A stretch of DNA of 64,000 bases from Hyphomicrobium sp. ghe19. GTDB lineage: Bacteria; Pseudomonadota; Alphaproteobacteria; Rhizobiales; Hyphomicrobiaceae. The notes below the pieces were generated by a model, which saw only the letters and a list, made by a program, of their open reading frames with translations, ran no database searches and was not told where the DNA came from. The first letter of the stretch is position 1. Every line of letters starts with the position of its first letter. The stretch is from NCBI RefSeq assembly GCF_902712875.1, contig NZ_LR743509.1, positions 1,178,001 to 1,242,000 of the forward strand. Direction: 5' to 3'. The position numbers were made by a program, and so were the translations under genes. Positions 44,766 to 51,669 of the stretch are shown in pieces.

Positions 44766-44812
44766 CCCGGGAGCCTTATCCCGGGACCCGGTTTGGGATT
44801 GAGCCCAGCCGG
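44766..44812 (+). promoter_or_regulatory. Two strong hairpins in the leader of a tiny peptide gene
   Basis: Hairpin 1: CCCGGG (44766-44771), loop AGCCTTAT, CCCGGG (44780-44785). Hairpin 2: CCGG-TT-TGGG, loop ATTGAG, CCCA-G-CCGG (44788-44812). They are adjacent and end 22 bp before the ATG at 44835. Together with the terminator at 44946 they outline a compact transcript of roughly 200 bases. It matches no RNA family I know. Confidence 0.4.
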
Positions 44813-44834
44813 TTAGCTCCAGACAGGTGATGTT

Positions 44835-44924
44835 ATGAAGGCCTTCGTGTTCGCTGTATTTAGCTCGATGAGTTCTGCGTATGCAGACTCTCACAAATAT
44901 CAGCGGCGCGGGAACATCCGCTGA
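44835..44924 (+). CDS. Putative 29-residue secreted micropeptide
   Basis: A 29-codon frame, MKAFVFAVFSSMSSAYADS followed by a basic tail HKYQRRGNIR. The first 17 residues look like a minimal signal peptide ending in the cleavage motif AYA. AGG lies seven bases before the ATG. An intrinsic terminator follows 22 bp after the stop and a structured leader precedes it, so the unit has its own transcript limits. It is too short to identify by homology; it could be a secreted peptide, a leader peptide or a dual-function RNA. Confidence 0.4.
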   Translation: MKAFVFAVFSSMSSAYADSHKYQRRGNIR

Positions 44925-44945
44925 GCGGATTGTTCGACTGCATGG

Positions 44946-44972
44946 AAAAGGGGCCTCAAGGGCCCCTTTTTT
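44946..44972 (+). terminator. Intrinsic terminator after the micropeptide gene
   Basis: AAAAGGGGCC - TCAAG - GGCCCCTTTT and further Ts: a perfect stem with a U tract. Confidence 0.88.
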
Positions 44973-44991
44973 GTTGCTTGCTCGCAGGACG

Positions 44992-45243
44992 TTACCAGCG
45001 GCCCGGATAGGCCGGGGCCGAGTGCGCGGAGTGGAAGATCCGTTCGGACCTAAAGCGCGGCGCCGATGCCATCCTGATGAGCTGCTGCTTCGTCAGCCCG
45101 CGAAGCTTCTCGGAAAGGCTGAGATAGAGCTGCTTCATGCGGATGAGCCGTACGGGGCTCGCTGCGTTCGACCGCTGCTCGCGCTCGATCATTTCACGAA
45201 CGCGGCTGATGCGTTCGAGAAGAGTCATAAAACGTCGGGACAT
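44992..45243 (-). CDS. Small basic helical protein, possibly DUF465-like
   Basis: An 83-residue protein with an excellent GGAGGA ribosome binding site before ATG 45243. It is helical and basic (LLERISRVREMIEREQRSN; RLIRMKQLYLSLSEKLRGL), reminiscent of the small YdcH/DUF465 coiled-coil proteins, although the match is weak. The last 25 residues are Arg/Ser/Ala/Pro-rich. Its terminator may be the opposite-strand one at 44946-44972, which is symmetric. Function unknown. Confidence 0.55.
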   Translation of the reverse strand: MSRRFMTLLERISRVREMIEREQRSNAASPVRLIRMKQLYLSLSEKLRGLTKQQLIRMASAPRFRSERIFHSAHSAPAYPGRW

Positions 45244-45462
45244 GAATTTTCCTCCGGATCGAACTGGAGGTATGTCCGGGGCAATTCGAGTCAGCACCGG
45301 GCACACCCGATGCGGTCCGACATCGCAGCACCGTTATGGCGCTGCCAGAGGGGCCCGGCCCCGCAATCATCAATCAGATGGGAAGGGTGGCCGCGGCGGC
45401 CAAGAGGGTAATCGCAAATGCCACGAAATGATCACAATGGAGCGGCGTAGCGCAAAGTTGTC

Positions 45463-45485
45463 ATCCTCGGGCTCGGCCCGAGGAT
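45463..45485. repeat. REP-like palindrome (family 1), opposite orientation
   Basis: ATCCTCGGG - CTCGG - CCCGAGGAT. The flanks (TTGTC before, CCATTCATCA after) are the reverse complement of those at 24855 (GATGG before, GACAA after), so this copy is inverted relative to it. Confidence 0.7.
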
Positions 45486-45517
45486 CCATTCATCAAACGG
45501 GTGCTGCTGCACGATGG

Positions 45518-45540
45518 ATCCTCGGCATAAAGCCGAGGAT
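45518..45540. repeat. REP-like palindrome (family 1)
   Basis: ATCCTCGGC - ATAAA - GCCGAGGAT followed by GACATCA. It sits in a cluster of four palindromes. Confidence 0.7.
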
Positions 45541-45549
45541 GACATCAGT

Positions 45550-45571
45550 CATCCCGGCGCAGGCCGGGATG
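45550..45571. repeat. REP-like palindrome (family 1b)
   Basis: CATCCCGGC - GCAG - GCCGGGATG, similar to 31965-31984. Confidence 0.7.
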
Positions 45572-45613
45572 CAGCCGGACATCAACATGACGATTGTGGG
45601 TCGCTGAACTGGG

Positions 45614-45631
45614 TGCCGGCCTCCGCCGGCA
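45614..45631. repeat. REP-like palindrome (family 1c)
   Basis: TGCCGGC - CTCC - GCCGGCA followed by TGACG, the fourth palindrome of the cluster. Confidence 0.6.
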
Positions 45632-45667
45632 TGACGGAGTGTGTGCGATCCTCGCGCGACTACTCGA

Positions 45668-46372
45668 TCAGGCGGCGGCTTCGAGCGTGGAGAGCAGCAT
45701 GCTTTCGAAGACGCGACGGCCGTCCGTGCCGCCGAGGGCTTTTTCGTAGAGGCGTTCGGGATGGGGCATCATGCCGAGCACGCGGCCCGTCTCGTTGACG
45801 ATGCCCGCGATGTTGCGCTGGGCGCCGTTCGGGCAGCTCTCGGGCGTCGTTTCACCTGCCTCGTTGGCATAGCGGAAAGCCACGCGGCCTTCGCCTTCGA
45901 GCCGGTCGAGCGTTTCGCTGTCGGCAAAGTAATTGCCTTCACCGTGCGCGATCGGAACCTTGATCACTTCGCCTTTGCGATAGCACTTCGTGAAGAACGT
46001 CTGATCGTTCTCGACCTTCAGGAACACGTCGCGGCAGATGAAGTGCAGCGATGCATTGCGAAGAAGTGCGCCGGGAAGCAAGCCCGACTCGCAGAGGATC
46101 TGGAAGCCGTTGCAAATACCGATGACGGGCGTGCCGGCGTTCGCCTTGGCGACGACATCCTTCATGATCGGCGAATGCGCGGCCATTGCGCCGCAGCGAA
46201 GATAGTCGCCGTAGGAGAAGCCGCCGGGCAGCACGATGACATCGGAGGAGGGAACGCTGGCGTCGCCATGCCAGATCATCTTCGGGGCGAAGCCCGTCAC
46301 CCGCTCAATCGCGGTCTGGACGTCACGATCGCAGTTCGATCCCGGGAAAACGATGACGGAAGCGCGGAGCAT
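45668..46372 (-). CDS. purQ: Phosphoribosylformylglycinamidine synthase glutaminase subunit PurQ
   Basis: A 234-residue class I glutamine amidotransferase: start [14 protein letters not shown], oxyanion loop [12 protein letters not shown], nucleophile Cys in GICNGFQIL, and the C-terminal His/Glu in MMPHPER. It hydrolyses glutamine and supplies ammonia to PurL for FGAM formation. It lies 85 bp after a secreted-protein gene that separates it from purS on the same strand. Confidence 0.97.
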   Translation of the reverse strand: MLRASVIVFPGSNCDRDVQTAIERVTGFAPKMIWHGDASVPSSDVIVLPGGFSYGDYLRCGAMAAHSPIMKDVVAKANAGTPVIGICNGFQILCESGLLPGALLRNASLHFICRDVFLKVENDQTFFTKCYRKGEVIKVPIAHGEGNYFADSETLDRLEGEGRVAFRYANEAGETTPESCPNGAQRNIAGIVNETGRVLGMMPHPERLYEKALGGTDGRRVFESMLLSTLEAAA

Positions 46373-46457
46373 TCGGACAGATCCAAGATATGAAGGATAA
46401 CGATAAGTAGTGGGACTCGGCTTCGGTGTCCACCTGCAGCGCTGTCCCAGTCTTCAT

Positions 46458-46907
46458 TCAGGGCGTTCCGCCCAAGGGCGAGAGTTCTATCACTTTCCGC
46501 TCGACTTCGTCGCGCGAAGCGTCGGTCAGAGTCTTGTCCATTGCCTTCATGCTAGCCATCAGGTCCCCAAACTGAGCCTGATCGCCATAGCCGCAGGCCT
46601 TACTCTGGGCCGTCCACACGCCCGTCACCTGCTTCACGAACTTGCGCAGGACGACCGCCGGGTGGCCGACTTGGCCCGGCTCGGTGAAGGAGATCTCGAC
46701 GCGCCACACGTCCGGCACCGCGACTGCGATGACGTTCTTGCCGCCTGCGCTTTGCCGTTCGGCTCCGGGAAGCCAAGTGGCCCAGTTGCGGAGCGCCTCG
46801 AACCCGATTTTGCAATCGAGATCGGGCGGCGGGGGAGCGGGCTCAGCGAGCGCAGGCCAAGGCCAGAGCGCGACCAAGGCAAGCGCTATCCGCGACCTTG
46901 GCGCCAT
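46458..46907 (-). CDS. Secreted protein of unknown function, inserted between purS and purQ
   Basis: A 149-residue protein with a signal peptide (APRSRIALALVALWPWPALA, cleavage after ALA at about 21). The mature domain has LDCKIGFEALRNWATWL, WRVEISFTEPGQVGHPAVVLRKFV and a second Cys (SKACGYG), so one disulfide is likely. It starts 3 bp after the purS stop, which implies translational coupling to a purine gene although the product appears to be exported. No family is recognised. Confidence 0.75.
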   Translation of the reverse strand: MAPRSRIALALVALWPWPALAEPAPPPPDLDCKIGFEALRNWATWLPGAERQSAGGKNVIAVAVPDVWRVEISFTEPGQVGHPAVVLRKFVKQVTGVWTAQSKACGYGDQAQFGDLMASMKAMDKTLTDASRDEVERKVIELSPLGGTP

Positions 46908-46910
46908 CGC

Positions 46911-47150
46911 TCAACCGATTTCGTAGCTGTAGTTCTCGATGACCGTGTTGGCCAGCAGGTCCTTGCACATCTGCTCGACGATGGCTTTCGCCTTCGCCGG
47001 GTCGCTCTCGGCAAGATCGACCTCGATGTACTTGCCCTGACGGACGTCACCGACGCCCGTGATGCCTAATCCCTTGACTGCGCCTTCGATGGCTTTGCCC
47101 TGGGGATCGAGCACGCCGTTCTTCAATGTGATTTTGATGTGGGCTTTCAT
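46911..47150 (-). CDS. purS: Phosphoribosylformylglycinamidine synthase subunit PurS
   Basis: A 79-residue protein: KAHIKITLKNGVLDPQGKAI, then GLGITGVGDVRQGKYIEVDL and a helical end. PurS is the small bridging subunit that holds PurL and PurQ together in the small-type FGAM synthase. It lies 59 bp after purC on the same strand. Confidence 0.95.
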   Translation of the reverse strand: MKAHIKITLKNGVLDPQGKAIEGAVKGLGITGVGDVRQGKYIEVDLAESDPAKAKAIVEQMCKDLLANTVIENYSYEIG

Positions 47151-47209
47151 GGCGTCCTTTATTCTCTCTCCCCGCGCGAAGCAGGGAGAGAGAACAGAGT
47201 GTCAGTTCG

Positions 47210-48025
47210 TTAGTTCGGCTTGCCGTTTACGGGCGTGACCGGACCGTTGAGAGGTGTGTTCGAGGCGACGAGTACCGGACCCGCACCGCGCGGACGCGGT
47301 GTCTCGGTCAGGACGCCGAGGCGGCGAGCCACTTCCTGATAGGCTTCGAGAACGCCGCCGAGATCCCGCCGGAAGCGGTCCTTGTCGAGCTTGTCGCCCG
47401 ACTGAATGTCCCACAGGCGGCAGCAGTCAGGGCTGATCTCGTCAGCGAGGACGAGGCGGATCTGCTCGTTGTCGTAGAGGCGGCCGAACTCAACCTTGAA
47501 GTCGACGAGGCGGATGCCGATGCCGAGGAAAAGACCGACCAAGAAGTCGTTGATCCGCAGCGCGAGCTGCATGATCTCGTCGATCTCTTGCGGCGTTGCC
47601 CAACCGAACGCCGTGATGTGCTCTTCCGAGACCATCGGATCGTTCAGGTCGTCCTTCTTGTAATAGAACTCGATGATCGAGCGCGGAAGCTGCGAGCCTT
47701 CTTCAAGGCCGAGGCGCGTCGACAACGAGCCAGCAGCAACGTTGCGCACGACGACTTCGAGCGGCACGATCTCGACCTCGCGGATCAACTGCTCGCGCAT
47801 GTTGAGACGCTTGATGAAATGTGTAGGCACGCCGATCTCGCCGAGTTTGGTAAAAATGTACTCGGAGATACGATTGTTCAGAACGCCCTTGCCCTCGATC
47901 AACGCATGTTTCTTTGCGTTGAAGGCGGTTGCGTCGTCCTTGAAGTGTTGAATGAGGGTGCCCGGTTCGGGACCCTCATAGAGGACCTTTGCTTTGCCCT
48001 CGTAAATTCGCCGACGCTTGTTCAT
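47210..48025 (-). CDS. purC: Phosphoribosylaminoimidazole-succinocarboxamide (SAICAR) synthase PurC
   Basis: A 271-residue protein starting [20 protein letters not shown], with [37 protein letters not shown] and [14 protein letters not shown], the SAICAR synthetase pattern. It couples CAIR with aspartate using ATP. ATG 48025 with AGAGG seven bases upstream is preferred over the ATG at 48064. The last 20 residues are a proline/asparagine-rich tail. It is first of the purC-purS-x-purQ run. Confidence 0.96.
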   Translation of the reverse strand: MNKRRRIYEGKAKVLYEGPEPGTLIQHFKDDATAFNAKKHALIEGKGVLNNRISEYIFTKLGEIGVPTHFIKRLNMREQLIREVEIVPLEVVVRNVAAGSLSTRLGLEEGSQLPRSIIEFYYKKDDLNDPMVSEEHITAFGWATPQEIDEIMQLALRINDFLVGLFLGIGIRLVDFKVEFGRLYDNEQIRLVLADEISPDCCRLWDIQSGDKLDKDRFRRDLGGVLEAYQEVARRLGVLTETPRPRGAGPVLVASNTPLNGPVTPVNGKPN

Positions 48026-48402
48026 TCCTGGACCTCTGAGGATCAACAGCTTGCTCTCACTCATTGCGATACACGGATCTTTTCACGAGTTCGTACACGG
48101 ACGCTGACGCCTTGAATTTCCAACGTGTTTTCTTCATGTCGGGAAAGAAGCGGCGCACCTTTCGCGCTCGGATGTCTTGGGCGGACACTAGCCGAAGGAG
48201 GGGGGCGACACAATGTAGACCATGAGCCGCAGCACCTCTTATGGTGACCGGCAGCCAAGCCGTTGATTTAGCTCAGGGCGCGCGGTAACCCTGGCCTTAG
48301 ATATGCGTTTGGCGAACGTCTGCACTACCCGCACAGCGTGCAATCGCTGTCGATACAACCAAAAGTCCACACCGGCTGGCAGCCCGGACGAGGAGATGAA
48401 CC
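48026..48402. other. Divergent region between purC and the DUF1476 gene
   Basis: About 380 bp that should contain both promoters. No PUR box, riboswitch or gene can be recognised by eye. The frames on the minus strand here are basic, low-quality shadows. Confidence 0.4.
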
Positions 48403-48729
48403 ATGACGACTTTCGACAACCGCGAGCGGGGATACGAGAGCAAGTTTGCCCATGACGAAGATCTGCGCTTCCGCGCCGAATCTCGTCGCAACAAGGCGAT
48501 TGCGGAGTGGGCCGGTGCAAAGCTCGGTCTCGCAGGAGACGCGCTCGAAGCTTACGTGAAGGAAGTTCGCAAAGCCGATCTCGTCGAGGCGGGTGATGAC
48601 GATGTCTTCCGGAAGGTGAAAGGCGATCTAGAGGCGAAGGGCATCGCTGTTTCGGACACCGAGATCCGCGCCTTCATGTCGGAAGCCTTGGCGAAGGCCG
48701 TGAGCGACATCGAATCGGCGAAGAGCTGA
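48403..48729 (+). CDS. F1-ATPase inhibitor zeta subunit (DUF1476)
   Basis: A 108-residue helical protein beginning TTFDNRERGYESKFAHDEDLRF, with RRNKAIAEWAGAKLGL and FRKVKGDLEAKGI. This is the DUF1476 family, shown in Paracoccus to be the zeta subunit that blocks reverse rotation and ATP hydrolysis of the alphaproteobacterial F1Fo-ATP synthase through its N-terminal segment. GAGGAG precedes the ATG. The gene is single, and a GC-rich palindrome follows. Confidence 0.9.
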   Translation: MTTFDNRERGYESKFAHDEDLRFRAESRRNKAIAEWAGAKLGLAGDALEAYVKEVRKADLVEAGDDDVFRKVKGDLEAKGIAVSDTEIRAFMSEALAKAVSDIESAKS

Positions 48730-48740
48730 AGGTTTTTGTT

Positions 48741-48781
48741 GCGCCCGGCGACTCCGCTCCGCGGAGCCGGCCGCCGGGCGC
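48741..48781. repeat. GC-rich palindromic element (family 2, copy 2)
   Basis: GCGCCCGGCG + ACTCCG pairing with CGGAGCCGG + CCGCCGGGCGC. It shares the core layout with 16312-16352. It lies in the 61-bp gap between the DUF1476 gene and a convergent hydrolase gene, so it may terminate both. Confidence 0.65.
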
Positions 48782-48790
48782 GACGCAATT

Positions 48791-49375
48791 TTATCCGAGC
48801 TTCTTCAAAAACTGACCAAACTGCAGCAGCCCTTCCGGCCATGGACCGTGGCCGGACTCTATATTGATATGGCCGCTTTCGCCCGCGTCGCTCAACGTGG
48901 CGCCCCATTTTCCGGCGAGATGTTCGGCCCGCGCAAAGCTGCAATAGAGATCATTGTTCGCGACGACGACGTGCGAAGGAAACGGCAAACGCCGTTCCGG
49001 CATCGTTTCAAAACCGCGCGTGCCTTTCTCTGGCGGCCAGCGCTGGCCTCCGGTGTCGGGCCAGAAATGGGCATGATCGAGATCGGCGGGCGCGACAAGG
49101 AACGCGCCGATGACGCGGTTCCGCTTCAGCTTGTCGGCTGCAAGGGCAACGGCGGCTACACCGACCGAATGAGCGACGACCACGACGGGCTGCGTTGCGC
49201 CGCCCGCGAATTTCGCCATGCGGTCGCCCCAGGTCTCGACGTCGGGATTATCCCAGTCCTGCTGGATGACCCGGCGCGCCGTTCTAAGGTTTCGTTCCCA
49301 GCGACTCTGCCAGTGGTCGGGGCCGGAGTCCTGCCAGCCGGGTACGATGAGAATGTCGACTTCCGATGTTTTCAT
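48791..49375 (-). CDS. RBBP9/YdeN-family alpha/beta hydrolase
   Basis: A 194-residue single-domain hydrolase: VDILIVPGWQDSGPDHWQSRWE, then VVVVAHSVG with the probable nucleophile Ser70, an acidic strand end VVVANNDLYCS, and the catalytic His in ESGHINIESGHGPWPEG. This is the RBBP9 (DUF1234) family of serine hydrolases; the physiological substrate is unknown. It is divergent from the YciE-like gene. Confidence 0.88.
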   Translation of the reverse strand: MKTSEVDILIVPGWQDSGPDHWQSRWERNLRTARRVIQQDWDNPDVETWGDRMAKFAGGATQPVVVVAHSVGVAAVALAADKLKRNRVIGAFLVAPADLDHAHFWPDTGGQRWPPEKGTRGFETMPERRLPFPSHVVVANNDLYCSFARAEHLAGKWGATLSDAGESGHINIESGHGPWPEGLLQFGQFLKKLG

Positions 49376-49513
49376 GCGGAAATCTGATTAACCGACAGCG
49401 CCGATTGAGGGAAGAGCGGCAGAGCGTCAAGAGTGGAAGGCCGCGGTTTTATTGAACCCGATTTTCCGCGGAGAGCGGCCTGAGGGCTGCTATGCGGCGG
49501 AGCTTTGCAAGAT

Positions 49514-49538
49514 GGAACCGCAGGCGGGGCGGGGCGTT
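49514..49538 (+). promoter_or_regulatory. Predicted EcfG (general stress) promoter of the YciE-like gene
   Basis: GGAAC (49514-49518), 16-bp spacer, CGTT (49535-49538): an exact match to the alphaproteobacterial EcfG consensus GGAAC-N16/17-CGTT, 41 bp before the start codon at 49579. Confidence 0.7.
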
Positions 49539-49578
49539 GGCGAGTACGCACTGTCCGCAGTCTGAGGAGACGCTCCAC

Positions 49579-50067
49579 ATGAAAATCACAAACCTGGAAG
49601 ACCTGTTCAACCACACGCTGGAAGATATTTACTACGCCGAGAACAAGCTCGTTAAGGCGCTGCCGAAGATGGCAAAGACCGCGGATTCGCCGCAGCTCGC
49701 CAAGCTTTTCACGACACACGCCGAAGAGACGAAAGAGCAGATCGCCCGTCTCGATGAAGTGTTCAAAGCTCTCGGCCGAAAGCCCAAGGCAACCGAGTGT
49801 CCGGCCATCAAGGGCATTCTCGAAGAAGGCGAAGAGCTGATGACGGAGATCAAGGATCCCGATACGCGCGACGCGGCGATGATCGCCGCCGGTCAGGCGG
49901 CAGAGCATTACGAGATCACCCGCTACGGCACGCTCGTCTCGTGGGCCAAGCTGTTGGGCCACAAGGACGTCGTGACGATCCTGGAGAAGACCTTGAAGGA
50001 AGAGTACGGCGCCGACGACAAGCTGACGAAGCTTGCCGAAACCCGTCTTAACAAGGAAGCCGCGTAG
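49579..50067 (+). CDS. yciE: YciE/DUF892 ferritin-like protein
   Basis: A 162-residue four-helix protein: ITNLEDLFNHTLEDIYYAENKLVKALPKMA, FTTHAEETKEQIARLDEVF, AGQAAEHYEITRYGTLVSWA, EEYGADDKLTKLAE. The conserved Glu and His residues could hold a di-metal site. DUF892 proteins are stress-induced, ferritin-like and of unclear role. GAGGAG precedes ATG 49579, and an EcfG-type promoter lies directly upstream, consistent with induction in the general stress response. The frame extends to 49492 without support. Confidence 0.9.
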   Translation: MKITNLEDLFNHTLEDIYYAENKLVKALPKMAKTADSPQLAKLFTTHAEETKEQIARLDEVFKALGRKPKATECPAIKGILEEGEELMTEIKDPDTRDAAMIAAGQAAEHYEITRYGTLVSWAKLLGHKDVVTILEKTLKEEYGADDKLTKLAETRLNKEAA

Positions 50068-50139
50068 GTTTTGGGTCTCAGTGCCGGCGGCCGTAACCAT
50101 CCGGTTCGCCGGCGCTTACGTCCGTCGAACGTCGCCGCG

Positions 50140-51669
50140 TCACAGCGGCGGCGCGGGCGGATCGGAGAGCAGGTAGACGACGTACGTCGCGCCGTTGGGG
50201 CTGCCGTTAGCGCGTGTCAGCGTTCCGAGCGGTTCGATCTTGCGGAATTTCTCGCGCATCAGAGGGAGATCGAGGCGTCTCTCGAGTTCGACGTAGAGAG
50301 CAGGTTTGGCGAGCACCGACGCCGGAAGCGGCGCCAGAAATTCATAGCGAATGCGCTGATCGAGCTGCGCGACTTCGCTTCTTCCCTTGAGCCCCATCGC
50401 AATCTGGCCGGTCGTCGCGTAGCTCGACGTCGCGACCCACCCGGCACCCGCCTCGCGGCGCTTTGATTCGATGGCGTCAGCGAACGCAGGCCAGCCGCGC
50501 ATCTGTTCGGTCGGGTCCTTCGCGGCCGCCACCAATGGATGAAGCGCGTGGGCGTAGATGCCGGCCGTCATCGTGAAGCCAAGGCCGAGGGCTGCGAGGA
50601 ATGTCGTGAGCCGCCATTTGGGTGCCACGGCATCGAGTGCGAGCGCCGCGCAGATCGCGAGAGAGGGATAGAGCGGTGCGGGCCAATTGCCCTGCACGCG
50701 GTCGTGCAGCGCGTGAGCGGTAAAGTAGATCAGCATCGGGAGGATGGCCGATGCCAGCAGCACATCGGGGCGGCTCCGGCCGCGGCTGACGTATGCCGCG
50801 CGCGTGACCTTGACGAGGCCCCAAATGGCGAGAACGGCGATCACCGGGCTCGCAAGCGCGATGAATGTGCCGATGAATTCGAGGAGGTAGTTCAGTCCGC
50901 CCGAGCCGCTATGTGCGACGCGACCGAATTGCTTCGTGAAGGACGCCCAGTCGTGTTGTGCGTTCCAGATGAATACGGGGCTCGCGACGATGCCCGCGAT
51001 GACGCCGCCGATCCAAAGTTCGGGGGCGCGGAACCATTTGCGGTTCTCGGGCGCCGCGATCAGCCAGACCAGGATCGTGCCGCCGAGAAACAAGTTCGTA
51101 TATTTCGACAGAAAGCCGAGGCCTGCGAACAGGCCGATGGCCAGCCACCATTTGGCATTCTGGCTCCGGTCGAGTTCTGCGAGCGCCCAGACGACGAGCC
51201 CCGCGAAAAGCACCGAAGGCAGATCCGGCGTGACGATGATGCCGCCGACCGCGAGCAGCGGCATCGCCAGCATGATCCAAACCGCGCGCCTCGCGATTTC
51301 CGGTCCGTAGAGGAGATATGCCGTTCGCCAAAGGACAGCCGCGCCGAGCGCGACGATGAGCGGCGCGAGGAGGCGAATGCCGAGATACGTATCTCCGGCA
51401 AGCGCGCGGCCGGCGCCGATGATCCACGCGACCATCGGCGGGTGATCGAGATAGGAGAGCGAGGCGCCAAGCGACCAGATCCGATAATAGGCTTCGTCAT
51501 CGACGAGCCCGATGGCGCTTGCGAGCGCGAGGCGAATGGCGGTGAGCGCGAGGACGGCTGCCAGAAGGATGCTGTTGGCTGTCCGGTTGTCGAGCGGCGG
51601 CTTTGAATGCGCGGGTTTGGGGCTCGCAGGCCGGGTTGCCGCTTCGGGGGTGATGAGGCTAGCCGTCAT
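50140..51669 (-). CDS. GT39 (ArnT/RgtA-type) membrane glycosyltransferase
   Basis: A 509-residue protein with about 11-12 membrane helices and the GT39 signature after helix 1: VDDEAYYRIWS (acidic catalytic Asp-Glu pair) and LDHPPMVAWIIG. Later features are LSKYTNLFLGG and QGNWPAPLYP. Such enzymes move a sugar from a polyprenyl-phosphate carrier to lipid A or another envelope acceptor in the periplasm. Its ATG overlaps the stop of the upstream DPM1/GtrA gene by four bases (ATGA), so the two are translationally coupled and the upstream protein likely makes the lipid-linked sugar donor. Confidence 0.9.
   Translation of the reverse strand: MTASLITPEAATRPASPKPAHSKPPLDNRTANSILLAAVLALTAIRLALASAIGLVDDEAYYRIWSLGASLSYLDHPPMVAWIIGAGRALAGDTYLGIRLLAPLIVALGAAVLWRTAYLLYGPEIARRAVWIMLAMPLLAVGGIIVTPDLPSVLFAGLVVWALAELDRSQNAKWWLAIGLFAGLGFLSKYTNLFLGGTILVWLIAAPENRKWFRAPELWIGGVIAGIVASPVFIWNAQHDWASFTKQFGRVAHSGSGGLNYLLEFIGTFIALASPVIAVLAIWGLVKVTRAAYVSRGRSRPDVLLASAILPMLIYFTAHALHDRVQGNWPAPLYPSLAICAALALDAVAPKWRLTTFLAALGLGFTMTAGIYAHALHPLVAAAKDPTEQMRGWPAFADAIESKRREAGAGWVATSSYATTGQIAMGLKGRSEVAQLDQRIRYEFLAPLPASVLAKPALYVELERRLDLPLMREKFRKIEPLGTLTRANGSPNGATYVVYLLSDPPAPPL

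Larger units (their letters stand above)
45244..45667. other. Gene-free region with clustered palindromes between purQ and the small helical protein gene
   Basis: About 420 bp. Its purQ-proximal half holds four REP-like palindromes (45463, 45518, 45550, 45614) within 170 bp; the rest should contain the promoter of the small minus-strand gene. No gene is seen. Confidence 0.6.
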
